Below are positions 50,308-59,330 of a stretch of 64,000 nt of DNA, piece after piece. The DNA lies in contig NZ_JAFMPK010000019.1 in NCBI RefSeq assembly GCF_017349295.1, positions 149,293 to 213,292 on the forward strand. The letters are read 5' to 3'. The position numbers and the translations under genes were made by a program. This DNA is from Myceligenerans salitolerans (GTDB taxonomy: Bacteria > Actinomycetota > Actinomycetes > Actinomycetales > Cellulomonadaceae). Position 1 is the stretch's first letter; every line of letters starts with the position of its first letter. The notes under the pieces are model-generated. The model made no database searches, was not told the DNA's origin, and was given only the letters and a program-made list of their open reading frames with translations.

Positions 50308-50790
50308 CTAGGCGGCATCGGCGAGCGCGGTCCGCACCGCGCCCGGCAGCTTCTGCTCGAGGAACCGGGCCATGGCCTCCTCCTCGCGCAGGATCTCGGT
50401 GAGCCGGACGGACACGTCCTGGGCCCCGATCTCCTCGCAGGCGTCGATGAGGGCCCGGTAGCAAGCGATCTCGAAGTGCTCGGCGGCGTAGTCGGCGAGC
50501 GCGTTCTTCACCATGGTGTCGGCCATGGGCCGGTTGGCCATGCCCTGCATCGCCCCGAACATCTTGGCGAACGCGTCCTTGCTGCCGGATACCTCGCCGC
50601 CGAGGGTCTCGACGCAGCCGCGCACGATCTCGGCCTGGCGCCTGGTCTCCTCGACGTGCTGCTCGATCCGGGCCTGCACCGTCACGTCGCCCTCGGCATC
50701 CTTCGCGTGGCGGACCAGGTTCTCCTCCAGGGCCAGTTCCATCGCGTGCGCGTCGTTCAGCCAGTCGATGATCTTCTCGCGTGACGTCAT
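50308..50790 (-). CDS. DUF892 (YciF/YciE-like) ferritin-fold protein
   Basis: The 160-residue all-alpha protein has MTSREKIIDWLNDAHAMELA followed by ARIEQHVEETRRQAEIVRGC and HFEIACYRALIDACEEIGA. Four helices with spaced Glu/His residues fit the ferritin-like DUF892 family, linked to osmotic and oxidative stress. Metal binding is inferred. ATG 50790 has CGGAGGA 5 nt upstream. Likely cotranscribed with the 96-residue gene and the SnoaL-like gene. Confidence 0.83.
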   Translation of the reverse strand: MTSREKIIDWLNDAHAMELALEENLVRHAKDAEGDVTVQARIEQHVEETRRQAEIVRGCVETLGGEVSGSKDAFAKMFGAMQGMANRPMADTMVKNALADYAAEHFEIACYRALIDACEEIGAQDVSVRLTEILREEEAMARFLEQKLPGAVRTALADAA

Positions 50791-51001
50791 GTCGATCCTC
50801 CGTTCCGGACGACGCGGTCGCCCACGGGTCGGCGTTCCGCGGCGTCGCTCCACGGGTGTCGGCCCGGTTCTGGACCTGCCTCCCACGGTAGGGAGCTGAC
50901 GCCCACTGGCAACTCGCCGGTGGTCCGCACGAGCGGTTGCGAGTGGATCGGTTCCCGCACAGCCTGTTCGTACTGATCACCACTCAGAATGGAGAGGCGC
51001 C

Positions 51002-51442
51002 ATGACGCAATCCATGCACACCACGCGCACGCGAGCACCGTTCCAGTGGCTCGCCCTGGCGATCGGCGCGGTCTATCTCCTGGTTGGTGTCGCGGGGTTC
51101 TTCGTCACCGGGTTCGAGGGCTTCGCCGAGCACGACGACGGCCAGACCCTGCTCGGCTTCGCGATCAACCCCCTGCACAACATCGTGCACGTCCTGATCG
51201 GTCTCCTCGGGTTGGCCCTGTGGGCGACCCCGGGCGGGGCACGAACCTTCGGCTGGCTGCTCGCCGTCGGCTACGGTGCGGCCTTCGTCTACGGCCTGAT
51301 CGCCGTGGACGACCCGGAGATCAACATCCTCAACATCAACGTCGCGGACAACTGGCTCCACATCGTCAGTGCCGTGGCCGGCCTCGTCATCGCGCTGTGG
51401 CCTCGTCCGCGGCCCGACACCACCATGCCGGGCCCGGCGTAA
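51002..51442 (+). CDS. DUF4383 membrane protein
   Basis: A 146-residue protein with four predicted membrane segments (about 15-35, 58-75, 85-103 and 115-135) and NPLHNIVHVLIGLLGLALW, matching the DUF4383 family of small actinobacterial membrane proteins of unknown function. ATG 51002 has GGAGAG about 6 nt upstream. It is divergent from the DUF892 gene across a 211-bp region and followed by a large hairpin. Confidence 0.83.
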   Translation: MTQSMHTTRTRAPFQWLALAIGAVYLLVGVAGFFVTGFEGFAEHDDGQTLLGFAINPLHNIVHVLIGLLGLALWATPGGARTFGWLLAVGYGAAFVYGLIAVDDPEINILNINVADNWLHIVSAVAGLVIALWPRPRPDTTMPGPA

Positions 51443-51466
51443 CCCGGCGTTCCGCCGGACGAGGCG

Positions 51467-51508
51467 ACGCCGCCGCCGGAAGGGCTTCGGCCCGTCCGGC
51501 GGCGGCGT
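51467..51508. terminator. Large hairpin with TTCG tetraloop
   Basis: ACGCCGCCGCCGGA (51467-51480) pairs perfectly with 51495-51508, and the interior GGGC-TTCG-GCCC adds a second stem with a stable tetraloop. It lies 25 nt after the DUF4383 stop and 69 nt after the convergent response-regulator stop, so it fits a bidirectional terminator. Confidence 0.75.
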
Positions 51509-51531
51509 CCGCGTCCGCGTCCGCGTCCGCG
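51505..51531. repeat. GCGTCC hexamer tandem repeat
   Basis: Four GCGTCC units at 51505-51528 (then GCG) adjoin the right arm of the hairpin, outside any gene. Confidence 0.9.
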
Positions 51532-51576
51532 AGGCATCGTCCCGGGCAGCCGGCGTCGCGACGACAAGTGGTGAGT

Positions 51577-52233
51577 TCATCGTGCCGGGAGCAGCCCGCG
51601 CCGGTAGGCCTCACCGACCGCCGCCGCACGGTCCCGCACGCCCAGCTTGTCGTAGACGTGCAGCAGATGGGTCTTGATACTGGCCTCGCTGATGAACAGG
51701 CGCCGGGCGGCGTCCCGGTTGGAGGCGCCGTCGGCCACGAGGGCGAGCACCTCCAGTTCGCGCGCCGAGAGCACGGCGCCCGCCGGGCGGCGCACCTGCC
51801 CCATGAGCCGCCCGGCCGCCGACGGCGCGAGCACCGCCTCGCCGCGGTGGGCCGCGCGCACGGCGCGCGCCAGGTCCTCGGTCGAGGCGTCCTTCAGCAG
51901 GTAGCCGGTGGCACCCGCCGCGACCGCCGGAAGGACGTCCGCCTCGCCGTCGAACGTGGTGAGCACCAGCACGTGCACGCCGGGCGCGCGCTCGCGGAGC
52001 ACGGAGATCGCCTCGACGCCGTCCATCACGGGCATGCGCAGGTCCATGAGGACCACGTGCACGTCCCCCTGGCAGGCGCGTGCCACGGCCTGGTCGCCGT
52101 CGGCCGCCTCACCGACCACGGTGACGCCCGGGTCGTCCGCGAACGCGCCGCGCAGGCCGTTGCGAACGACGGGGTGGTCGTCGGCGATCAGGACGCGGAT
52201 CGGCGCGCCACCCGTCCCGTCGTCAGCTTTCAT
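51577..52233 (-). CDS. LuxR-type response regulator
   Basis: Predicted transcription regulator of a two-component pair. The 218-residue protein has a receiver domain with DDHPVVRNGL near residues 18-27 (acidic pocket Asp18/19 region), the phosphoacceptor in VLMDLRMPVMDG, and a C-terminal LuxR HTH LSARELEVLALVADGASNRD followed by ARRLFISEASIKTH. ATG 52233 overlaps the kinase stop by 11 nt. Target genes are not evident, but a neighbouring acyltransferase is in the same direction. Confidence 0.92.
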   Translation of the reverse strand: MKADDGTGGAPIRVLIADDHPVVRNGLRGAFADDPGVTVVGEAADGDQAVARACQGDVHVVLMDLRMPVMDGVEAISVLRERAPGVHVLVLTTFDGEADVLPAVAAGATGYLLKDASTEDLARAVRAAHRGEAVLAPSAAGRLMGQVRRPAGAVLSARELEVLALVADGASNRDAARRLFISEASIKTHLLHVYDKLGVRDRAAAVGEAYRRGLLPAR

Positions 52234-53578
52234 GGGGGCCTCCCGGGACGCGGGCGCTGATCGCGGTTCCCTCGCCGGGGGCGCTCTCCACGGTGAGCAC
52301 CCCGCCCACGCCGGAAAGCCGGCGTCGCATCCCGGCGAGCCCGAAGCCGGTCCCCGCCTCGCCCGACGCGGTCGCGTCGTGGGAGAACCCGACGCCGTCG
52401 TCGCGCACGTCGAGCAGTACCGTGTCACCCGTGTAGCTGAGGGTGACCCCGGCGCGGGCCGCGTGCGCGTGGCGCGCCACGTTCGTCAGGGACTCCTGGG
52501 CCGTACGGAACAGTGCGATCTCGGCGGCGGGTGACAGCATCACCGGGCTACCGGTGACCTCGCACGTGGCAGGAGTGTCGTTGTCGGCGGACCAGCGGCG
52601 GGTCAGCGAGGCCAGCGCCTCCGGCAGGCGGCTCTCCACCAGTTCGGCCGGATGCAGCGCCTGGACCGACCGGCGGGCCTCCCCCAGCGACTCGCGGGCG
52701 AGATCGAGGGCACGGTCGACGTGGGGCCTGGCGCGTTCGGGATCGTCCCAGACCCGTTGCGCGGCCTGCACCTGGGTGACGATGCCGGTCAGGCCTTGGG
52801 CCAGCGTGTCGTGGATCTCCCCGGCGAGGCGCCGGCGCTCGTCCGCACCGCCCGCCTGGCGGGCCTGCTCGACGAGCAGCACGTGGAGGCGCTCGTTCTC
52901 CGCGAGCGCCTCCCCGAGCCGTCGTACGGTGTCGGCCTGCCGGTCATGGCGCTCGAGTTCCTTGACGGAGAAGACGTATCCGCCGGTGACCGCCGCGGAC
53001 TGGACCACGACGACCGTGACGAACGTGCCGACGGAACGCAGGGTCGGGTCCCACGGGGAGAGGGCCAGACCGTTGACGACGAGTGAGGTGGCCAGGACGG
53101 CCGTCGCGGTGAACGGCCACGGTCGCAGGTGGTAGCTGTGGAAGAACCCGGTGATGGCGAAGATGAGGTAGAGCTCGTCGTACCAGATCAGGACGGTGGA
53201 GAACGCCAGCAGCCCCGTGAGGTGGACCGCGGCGCCGACCACGGTCCGCCGGAGGGGGTCGACGCGGGTGTGCCCGAGGTAGATCCAGGCCCCGGCCGCG
53301 GCCGGCAGCCCCACGCCGAGGAGTCGCGCGCCGTCGTCGGCCCGGTCGCTGAGCGCCTGGTCGAGCACGAGCGGGACCGCGAGAAGGATCCACGGCAGGG
53401 CGACCAGCGCAGCTTCGAAACGTACGCTCCAGTCGGGGCCGGTGAGGTCCGCGTGCCACTGCCGCACCGACCAGCGCCGGGGCGCGAGCCGATGCGCGGC
53501 CGGAGACGCGGGCCGGGCCGCGGCCGGGGAGGCGGGCGCGGCCCGGGCCGCGGTGCGGGGCGCCGTCGTGTCGGTCAC
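52223..53578 (-). CDS. Sensor histidine kinase (NarL/DesK-type)
   Basis: Membrane sensor that phosphorylates the adjacent regulator. The 451-residue protein has a Pro/Ala-rich N-terminus, about five or six membrane segments (roughly residues 55-200) and no large extracytoplasmic domain, then the HisKA_3 H-box RRRLAGEIHDTLAQGL, and a HATPase domain with RTAQESLTNVARHAHA and the G boxes DVRDDGVGFS and GFGLAGMRRRLS. GTG 53578 is chosen for the family-sized N-terminus. It is the usual type for membrane or cell-wall signals. Confidence 0.9.
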   Translation of the reverse strand: MTDTTAPRTAARAAPASPAAARPASPAAHRLAPRRWSVRQWHADLTGPDWSVRFEAALVALPWILLAVPLVLDQALSDRADDGARLLGVGLPAAAGAWIYLGHTRVDPLRRTVVGAAVHLTGLLAFSTVLIWYDELYLIFAITGFFHSYHLRPWPFTATAVLATSLVVNGLALSPWDPTLRSVGTFVTVVVVQSAAVTGGYVFSVKELERHDRQADTVRRLGEALAENERLHVLLVEQARQAGGADERRRLAGEIHDTLAQGLTGIVTQVQAAQRVWDDPERARPHVDRALDLARESLGEARRSVQALHPAELVESRLPEALASLTRRWSADNDTPATCEVTGSPVMLSPAAEIALFRTAQESLTNVARHAHAARAGVTLSYTGDTVLLDVRDDGVGFSHDATASGEAGTGFGLAGMRRRLSGVGGVLTVESAPGEGTAISARVPGGPHES

Positions 53579-53607
53579 CGTCCCATCCTGCCGCGCGAGC
53601 GGACGGT

Positions 53608-54801
53608 TCAGAACACTCTCCTGGCGCCGGGAATGCTCCGCACTCCCCAGGCGACGGCCCAGCACATCGGCAGCGCGGCGGCGGCGAGGAGCACGAACTT
53701 CGCCAGGACCGGCGCGTCGACGGGGGCGAGCATCCTGCCGACACCGACGAGGACCAGGCCGTGCACGACGTACACGGCATAGGTGTGCGTCGACAGGAAC
53801 CGGAGCAGGCGCCCCTGGCGCGCGAACCGGGAGCGGAACAGAGCGAGGGCCGCGACCGTCGTACCGATCGCCGTGGGCACGAGCCCGGCGGCGACGACGA
53901 GCGACTGCCACGTTCCGCCTCCGGCCGCCGCGGGATCGGCGATGACGGCGAGCTGGACGAGGGCGCCGACGGTCGCGGCCCCCGCTCCGATCCAGCCCGC
54001 ACGGGGAGTCAGCAGGTCGAGCCAGCCGCGGCGCAGCGCGAGCGTGCCCAGCACGAAGAACGCCACGTAGAGCGGCAGATGGTCCGGCGTGGGGAGCCCT
54101 AGCACGGGCCATCCGGCCCCGGTCGGCACCACGATGCGCCACAGGTAGGTCACCCCGGTCAAACCGGCCCCGAGTGCGAGGAGCGTCCACGCCGTGGGTG
54201 CGGCCGCACGCGGCACGGCGGCAACAGGACGAGTGCGCAGCGTTCGCCAGACGGCGTAGGCCACGCATATGACCAGCAGCACCTCGACGAACCACATCCA
54301 GATCGGCCGGGCGGTCTGCAGGTAGAACGTGACCGGCGACAGCTCCGTCCCCGCCGCCGCGGCGGCGTCCTGGGCGGCCTGGTACCTCTGTCCGTCCACC
54401 AGTGGGCGTAGCGCCACGACGACCAGCAGCAACGGCAGGCCGAGCCGCCACAGGCGGTCGACGACGAACCGGCGGGTGCCCTTGCGCTCGTAGGAACCCG
54501 GCACGAAAAGGCCCGAGACGAGGAAGAACGCGCTCATGAACCACATCTGGTTGAACACGCCGAACAGCAGGAGGAGGCTGCCTCCCAGCCCGTGGTCGGG
54601 CTCCCAGTACGGCCAGGCGGGGAAGGGCGCGTAGGTGAACGCCGCGTGGTGCAGGACCACGAGCGCGGTGAGCCAGATGCGCAGGTTGTCGATCCACGCC
54701 AGACGTGGTGCCGACGGGGCGGCGGCGGAACGGGCATCGGCGACGGAGATGGAGGTCGCGGCCGTACGCACGGGCGGGACCTGGTCCGGGGGTGTCGTCA
54801 T
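53608..54801 (-). CDS. Acyltransferase 3 family membrane protein
   Basis: Polytopic protein of the OafA/OpgC-type acyltransferase family, usually acylating surface sugars. The 397-residue protein has RLAWIDNLRIWLTALVVLHH near residue 35 (family-typical first segment with a histidine), about ten membrane segments and VPGSYERKGTRRFVVDRLWR. The acceptor is unknown. ATG 54801 is preferred over an ATG 17 codons earlier for its fit to the family. It is followed 29 nt on by the kinase gene. Confidence 0.85.
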   Translation of the reverse strand: MTTPPDQVPPVRTAATSISVADARSAAAPSAPRLAWIDNLRIWLTALVVLHHAAFTYAPFPAWPYWEPDHGLGGSLLLLFGVFNQMWFMSAFFLVSGLFVPGSYERKGTRRFVVDRLWRLGLPLLLVVVALRPLVDGQRYQAAQDAAAAAGTELSPVTFYLQTARPIWMWFVEVLLVICVAYAVWRTLRTRPVAAVPRAAAPTAWTLLALGAGLTGVTYLWRIVVPTGAGWPVLGLPTPDHLPLYVAFFVLGTLALRRGWLDLLTPRAGWIGAGAATVGALVQLAVIADPAAAGGGTWQSLVVAAGLVPTAIGTTVAALALFRSRFARQGRLLRFLSTHTYAVYVVHGLVLVGVGRMLAPVDAPVLAKFVLLAAAALPMCWAVAWGVRSIPGARRVF

Positions 54802-54918
54802 GGCGTCCAGCGTGGCCGTGTCCCCGCGGACGCGGATCAACCACGGGGACACCGATCGGATGATCCGCGGGTCGTCCGATCGGTGGATGCCGTCGTCCCC
54901 GGGCGGCCTCGGGCGTAC

Positions 54919-55866
54919 TCAGTGGACGCGGACCGCGCCCGGTTGAACGGTGACGCCGAAGCGGGTGGTCTCCCCGAGATCCTCGCCGTCGATCTCGACC
55001 ACGCGCGGCTCCGACAGTTCTACCTGGAGGCCGCGCAGGCGGAAGTGCATGGTGCTGGCGCTGCTCTCGGCCGCCGAGCGGCGCGTGGCCAGCCGTTTGA
55101 TGCCGTTGTCCCAGACCATGTTGCGCAGCGTGTCGGCCCAGCCGGCCGCGTCGGCCGCGCTCAGGGCGAGCAGGTCGAGCTCACCGTCACCCGGGTCGGC
55201 CTCCGGCAGGAGGTTGATCCCGCCCTGAAGGGTTCCGCAGTTGCCGACGAGGAGGGTGTGCACGTGCTCGTGGCGGCGCGGTCCGCCGTCGGCCGCGATC
55301 CGGATGTCGAGCGTGTCGCTGGCGGAGAGTGCGCGGCCCATCGATTCCACGTAGGCGAGCCAGCCGACACTGTCCTTGAGGTCGTCGTCCGTCTCGGTGA
55401 TCATGTGGGCGTCGAGGCCGAAGCCGGTCATGACGGCGAACGCGTGACGTTCGGTGCCGGCGTCGAGGTCGATCTCGAGCCATCCCACGTCGATGGCTCG
55501 CGGTTCGGAGGCCAGCACCCGGGCGAACGCTCCAGGGAGGTCCCCCAGGGGCACTCCGAGGTTCCTCGCCAGCAGGTTTCCCGTACCGAGCGGCACGATC
55601 CCCAGCGCGGCCGAGGTGTCCGCCTCCGCGAGATGCTCGGCGACGGCCCGGACGGTGCCGTCACCGCCCGCGACGACCACCACGGCCACGCCCTCGCCCG
55701 TCGCCCGGGCGGCTGCGCCCTGGCCGGGGTCGTCCTCGCTCGTCTCGAACCACAGGGCCTCCGGAGCCGACGACACCGAGGAGCCTGCCTTCTCGAGCGC
55801 GCGCTCGAGATCCTGTCGGGTCGTCTTGGCGGGGTTCCAGACGACGCCCACGCGGGGTGTGGTCAT
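54919..55866 (-). CDS. Diacylglycerol kinase-family lipid kinase
   Basis: Predicted lipid kinase of the DgkB/YegS type. The 315-residue protein has the nucleotide-binding VVAGGDGTVRAVAEHL motif near residues 67-80, PLGTGNLLARNLGVP, and the C-terminal domain with EIDGEDLGETTRFGV. ATG 55866 precedes the VGVVWNPAK strand. The lipid substrate is not resolved. It follows terC by 52 nt on the same strand. Confidence 0.9.
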   Translation of the reverse strand: MTTPRVGVVWNPAKTTRQDLERALEKAGSSVSSAPEALWFETSEDDPGQGAAARATGEGVAVVVVAGGDGTVRAVAEHLAEADTSAALGIVPLGTGNLLARNLGVPLGDLPGAFARVLASEPRAIDVGWLEIDLDAGTERHAFAVMTGFGLDAHMITETDDDLKDSVGWLAYVESMGRALSASDTLDIRIAADGGPRRHEHVHTLLVGNCGTLQGGINLLPEADPGDGELDLLALSAADAAGWADTLRNMVWDNGIKRLATRRSAAESSASTMHFRLRGLQVELSEPRVVEIDGEDLGETTRFGVTVQPGAVRVH

Positions 55867-55918
55867 GAGCGATCTGCTTCCGTTGTCGGTGGGGAAGGGC
55901 GCCGCGCTGCCGCGGCGG

Positions 55919-56929
55919 CTACTGCGGCGTCCCGTCCTTCTTCTTGGTGCTCGTCAGGCTGAGCGATCCGGCGTGTGCCTTCTCGTACGAGAGGCCGCGG
56001 GTCTTGATCAGGCTCGCCACGGTCACGACGGCGAGCACACCGAGCACGACACCGAGGCTGAGTGGTGTCGGGATCTCGGGGATCGACTCGTCGATGTCGA
56101 CGTGAGCCCAGTGCAGGATCAGCTTGACCCCGATGAACGCCAGGATGATCGCGAGACCGGCCGAGAGGTAGACGAGTCGGTCGAGCAGGCCCTTGACGAG
56201 GAAGAACAACGCCCGCAGGCCCAGTAGCGCGAAGGCGTTGGCGGTGAAGACGATGTAGGCCTCCGCCGTGACGCCGAAGACGGCGGGGATCGAGTCGAGC
56301 GCGAACAGCAGGTCGACGCTGCCGATCGCGACGAGCACGATGAACAGCGGGGTGACCACGCGGCGGCCGTTCTCCCGGGCGAGGAGCTTGCCGCCGATGT
56401 ACCCGTCGCTGACGGGCAGCAGCCGCCGCGCACCGCGCACCATCAGGTTGTTCTCGATGTCCGGGTCCTCGTTGCGGTGACGGAACAACTGCACGGCCGT
56501 GTAGAGCAGCAGGAGCCCGAACAGCAGGAAGGTGAACGAGAACAGGCTGATGAGAGAGGCGCCGAGGGCGATGAAGACGGCACGCATGGCGAGGGCGAGC
56601 GCGATCCCGAAGACGAGGACCTTGTGCTGGTGCCGGTCCGGTACCGCGAACGTACTCATGATGATCACGAACACGAACAGGTTGTCGACCGACAGGCTCT
56701 TCTCGATGATGTAGCCCGCGAAGTACTCGGTGCCCGCCGTGCTGCCGTACTGCAGTCCGAACCAGACGCCGAACCCGATCGCCACCGCGATGTAGAACAC
56801 CGACCAGGCCGTGGCCTCCTTGAACCCGACGTGGTGCGGGCGAGCCGCGGCCAGGACCAGGTCCACGGCCAGCAGCAAGATGATCAGACCGATGGTGAGG
56901 GCCCAGGTCAATGGGCTGATGTCGAGCAC
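55919..56929 (-). CDS. TerC/Alx-family membrane protein
   Basis: Integral membrane protein related to TerC and Alx, linked to tellurite and manganese handling. The 336-residue protein has about nine membrane segments, KSLSVDNLFVFVIIM near residue 75 and FALDSIPAVFGVT with acidic membrane residues near residue 215. GTG 56929 has GGAGGAA just upstream. No yybP-ykoY riboswitch could be recognised in the 120-bp upstream region. Confidence 0.9.
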   Translation of the reverse strand: MLDISPLTWALTIGLIILLLAVDLVLAAARPHHVGFKEATAWSVFYIAVAIGFGVWFGLQYGSTAGTEYFAGYIIEKSLSVDNLFVFVIIMSTFAVPDRHQHKVLVFGIALALAMRAVFIALGASLISLFSFTFLLFGLLLLYTAVQLFRHRNEDPDIENNLMVRGARRLLPVSDGYIGGKLLARENGRRVVTPLFIVLVAIGSVDLLFALDSIPAVFGVTAEAYIVFTANAFALLGLRALFFLVKGLLDRLVYLSAGLAIILAFIGVKLILHWAHVDIDESIPEIPTPLSLGVVLGVLAVVTVASLIKTRGLSYEKAHAGSLSLTSTKKKDGTPQ

Positions 56930-57046
56930 ACTTTCCTCCGTCGTGTCTCCGGGCGCAGGAGCTGCAGGGTTGACATTACGGGAAACTCCTCGATCTTCCC
57001 GGTCGAAGCGCCGACGGCGGTCGACCGGCGCACGGACCCGAGGGCG

Positions 57047-58420
57047 TCACGCCGCGCTCCCGCCGGTACGCGCCTCGCGGAGCGCGAGGCCGCCGATCAG
57101 TCCGGCGCCGAGGATCCCTGTCACCAGGAGCCCGCGGTCGAGCGCACCGGCCGCGATCACGAGGCTCCCGACGAGCGCGACGGAGAGACCCACCGCGAGC
57201 TCACCGGCCGTCTCCGTGAGCGCGGACGCCGAGCCCGCACGGTCGGCCGGAGCTGCACCGATCACCTGGTCGGTGGCGAGGGTGGGCAGCGGCGCCACGC
57301 CGATCACGGTCCAGGCGACGGCCACCACCAGCGCGGGCAGCCCACCGATGAGGCTCGCGACGGCGGCCGCTCCCAGCCCGGAGGCGGCGACCGCAAGCCC
57401 GGTCGCGATCACCCGCTCGACGCCGAACCGACGGACCAGTAGCGGCGTCGCCAGTGTCGCCAGCATGCTCGACACCGCCACCGGCATCACCCACAGGCCT
57501 GCGACCAGGACGGACAGGCCGAGGTCGAGCTGAAGCAGCTGCGGGTAGAGATAGAAGACGGCGTTGACGACCAGGAGGCCCGAGAAGAGCAGGAGCACCG
57601 CCCGCCGGAGACGTGGCACCTCGAACAACGTTCGGTCGAGCAACGGCTTCCGCAGGCGGGGCTGGCGCCGCCAGAACGCCCAGCCGGAGATCAGCCCGAG
57701 CAGCGCGACCGGAACCGCCCACCCGACGTTCTCACCGGCGGCCACCTGCTTCAGCGCCCACACGAGAGCCAGCATCGCGGAGTAGGACAGGCCCACGCTC
57801 ACCAGGTCCACGCGACCTGGTCGCTCCTCCCGCTGCTCGGGCAGCAGGAAGGGGCCGGCCAGAACGACGGCCGCCATGGGCGGTAGCGCGAGCAGGAAGA
57901 CCGCTCCCCACCAGAATGCCTCCAGGATCGCTCCCCCGATCACCGGGCCGACTGCGACGCCGCCGGAGAAGACGCTCATCCAGATCGCCACCGCGCGCCG
58001 ACGCTGGTGCTCGTCGGTGAACATCGCCTTGATCAGGGCCAGGGTCGACGGCATCAACGTGGCGCCGGACAGGCCCATGGCCGCACGGCACGCGATCAGC
58101 CACTCGGCACTCGGCGCGAACGCGGCCGCCACCGATGCCGCCGCGAACAGCGAGGAGCCGATCATCAGCAGGCGACGCGCACCGATCCGATCGGCGAGAC
58201 GACCCATCGTCAACAACGAGCCCGCGATCACGAAGCCGTAGATGTCGAGGATCCACAACAACTGGGTCGGGCTGGGCCGGAGCGCGACATCGAGGTGAGG
58301 CGCCGCGAGATAGAGCACGCTCACGTCGATGGACAGCACGAACAGCGGCAACATCAGCACGACCAGGCCTGTCCAGGCGCGCGGGCCCGCGTCGCCGTGC
58401 TCCGGATTCCGTCGTGACAC
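57047..58420 (-). CDS. MFS transporter, DHA2 (14-segment) drug-efflux type
   Basis: Proton-linked multidrug exporter. The 457-residue protein has FVLSIDVSVLYLAAPHLDVA near residue 30 and the motif A region LADRIGARRLLMIG, with motif C GVAVGPVIGGAILE near residue 155; about fourteen membrane segments, as in QacA/SmvA. GTG 58420 has AAAGGA about 6 nt upstream. It is divergent from a TetR gene, with an operator-like palindrome between them. Confidence 0.91.
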   Translation of the reverse strand: MSRRNPEHGDAGPRAWTGLVVLMLPLFVLSIDVSVLYLAAPHLDVALRPSPTQLLWILDIYGFVIAGSLLTMGRLADRIGARRLLMIGSSLFAAASVAAAFAPSAEWLIACRAAMGLSGATLMPSTLALIKAMFTDEHQRRRAVAIWMSVFSGGVAVGPVIGGAILEAFWWGAVFLLALPPMAAVVLAGPFLLPEQREERPGRVDLVSVGLSYSAMLALVWALKQVAAGENVGWAVPVALLGLISGWAFWRRQPRLRKPLLDRTLFEVPRLRRAVLLLFSGLLVVNAVFYLYPQLLQLDLGLSVLVAGLWVMPVAVSSMLATLATPLLVRRFGVERVIATGLAVAASGLGAAAVASLIGGLPALVVAVAWTVIGVAPLPTLATDQVIGAAPADRAGSASALTETAGELAVGLSVALVGSLVIAAGALDRGLLVTGILGAGLIGGLALREARTGGSAA

Positions 58421-58436
58421 AAGGTTCCTTTCGATG

Positions 58437-58453
58437 CAATGCGTATCGTATTG
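58437..58453. promoter_or_regulatory. TetR operator-like palindrome
   Basis: CAATGCGTATCGTATTG is a 17-bp palindrome with one mismatched pair, between the MFS and TetR starts. It lies 16 bp from the MFS GTG. Confidence 0.68.
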
Positions 58454-58462
58454 GAATGGAGT

Positions 58463-59119
58463 ATGGTCGACGCTATGGACGTGCGCAAGGGCGCCGGCGC
58501 GGGCCGGCCACGCGACCCGGGCATCGATACCGCGGTTCTCACCGCAGCGGGCCGGCAGCTCGACGACCGCGGTTTCCAGGCTCTGTCGTTCGAGTCCGTC
58601 GCGCGAACGGCACACACCACCCGGGCCGCCATCTATCGACGCTGGCCGACGCGAACCCACCTCGCACTGGCCGTCGTCGCGTGGCGACTCGACGTACCAC
58701 CGGCGCCTGACACCGGATGCACCCTGTGCGACCTGGCCGAAGGCATGAAAGTGTTCCTTTCCGCGTTTCGCACCCTCCGACCCGACGTGCTGAACGCGAT
58801 CCACGTCGCCTGCGCGAACGACGAGGAGCTCCGCGCCGAGTACCGGCGCATCGTCGACGAACCGCCTCGAGCCGTCGTCACGGGCCTGCTCCAGCGGGCG
58901 CAACGGCGTGGTGACCTGCGCGAGGACGTCGACATCGGCAGTCTGCTCGACATCCTCAACGCCGTCATCCATCACCGTGCCGTCGTCGGAGCGACGCATC
59001 TGTCCAACGACGAGGCCGAGGCACTCATCGAGATCCTCATGCGTGGCGCGGCGTCCGACTACGAGAGACTCGTCGCGCACAGCCGCACCATCGACATCCA
59101 GCACTCCCTGCCGCTCTGA
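58463..59119 (+). CDS. TetR-family regulator of the MFS exporter
   Basis: Predicted repressor of the divergent efflux gene. The 218-residue protein has RPRDPGIDTAVLTAAGRQLD near the start and a TetR HTH LSFESVARTAHTTRAAIYRR, followed by WPTRTHLALAVVAW. The effector domain has HVACANDEELRAEYRRI. ATG 58463 has GGAG 3 nt upstream; ATG 58475 starts 4 codons later and is a fair alternative. The inducing compound cannot be inferred. Confidence 0.88.
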   Translation: MVDAMDVRKGAGAGRPRDPGIDTAVLTAAGRQLDDRGFQALSFESVARTAHTTRAAIYRRWPTRTHLALAVVAWRLDVPPAPDTGCTLCDLAEGMKVFLSAFRTLRPDVLNAIHVACANDEELRAEYRRIVDEPPRAVVTGLLQRAQRRGDLREDVDIGSLLDILNAVIHHRAVVGATHLSNDEAEALIEILMRGAASDYERLVAHSRTIDIQHSLPL

Positions 59120-59330
59120 CCCGACCTCGTATCGCGCGTGGCGCAGATCCACGCGAGATCGGGCAGACGCGTGGCGACGCGCCGTCGAACCTCGTGGAGA
59201 AGACCGGCATTTCGCGCGCGAATGTCGAGAAGCTGTGGAGTTAGCGGGTATTTCACATTCGGCACAACCTTCTGCCCGGCAGTCTCGTCGGGAGTGACGA
59301 CAGCGTCACCACTCGACCCCGGAGGTTGTC

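Noticed and set aside
56930..57046. yybP-ykoY manganese riboswitch before terC
   Set aside because: Only a small CGGGAA/TTCCCG inverted repeat is seen; no conserved riboswitch core can be recognised.
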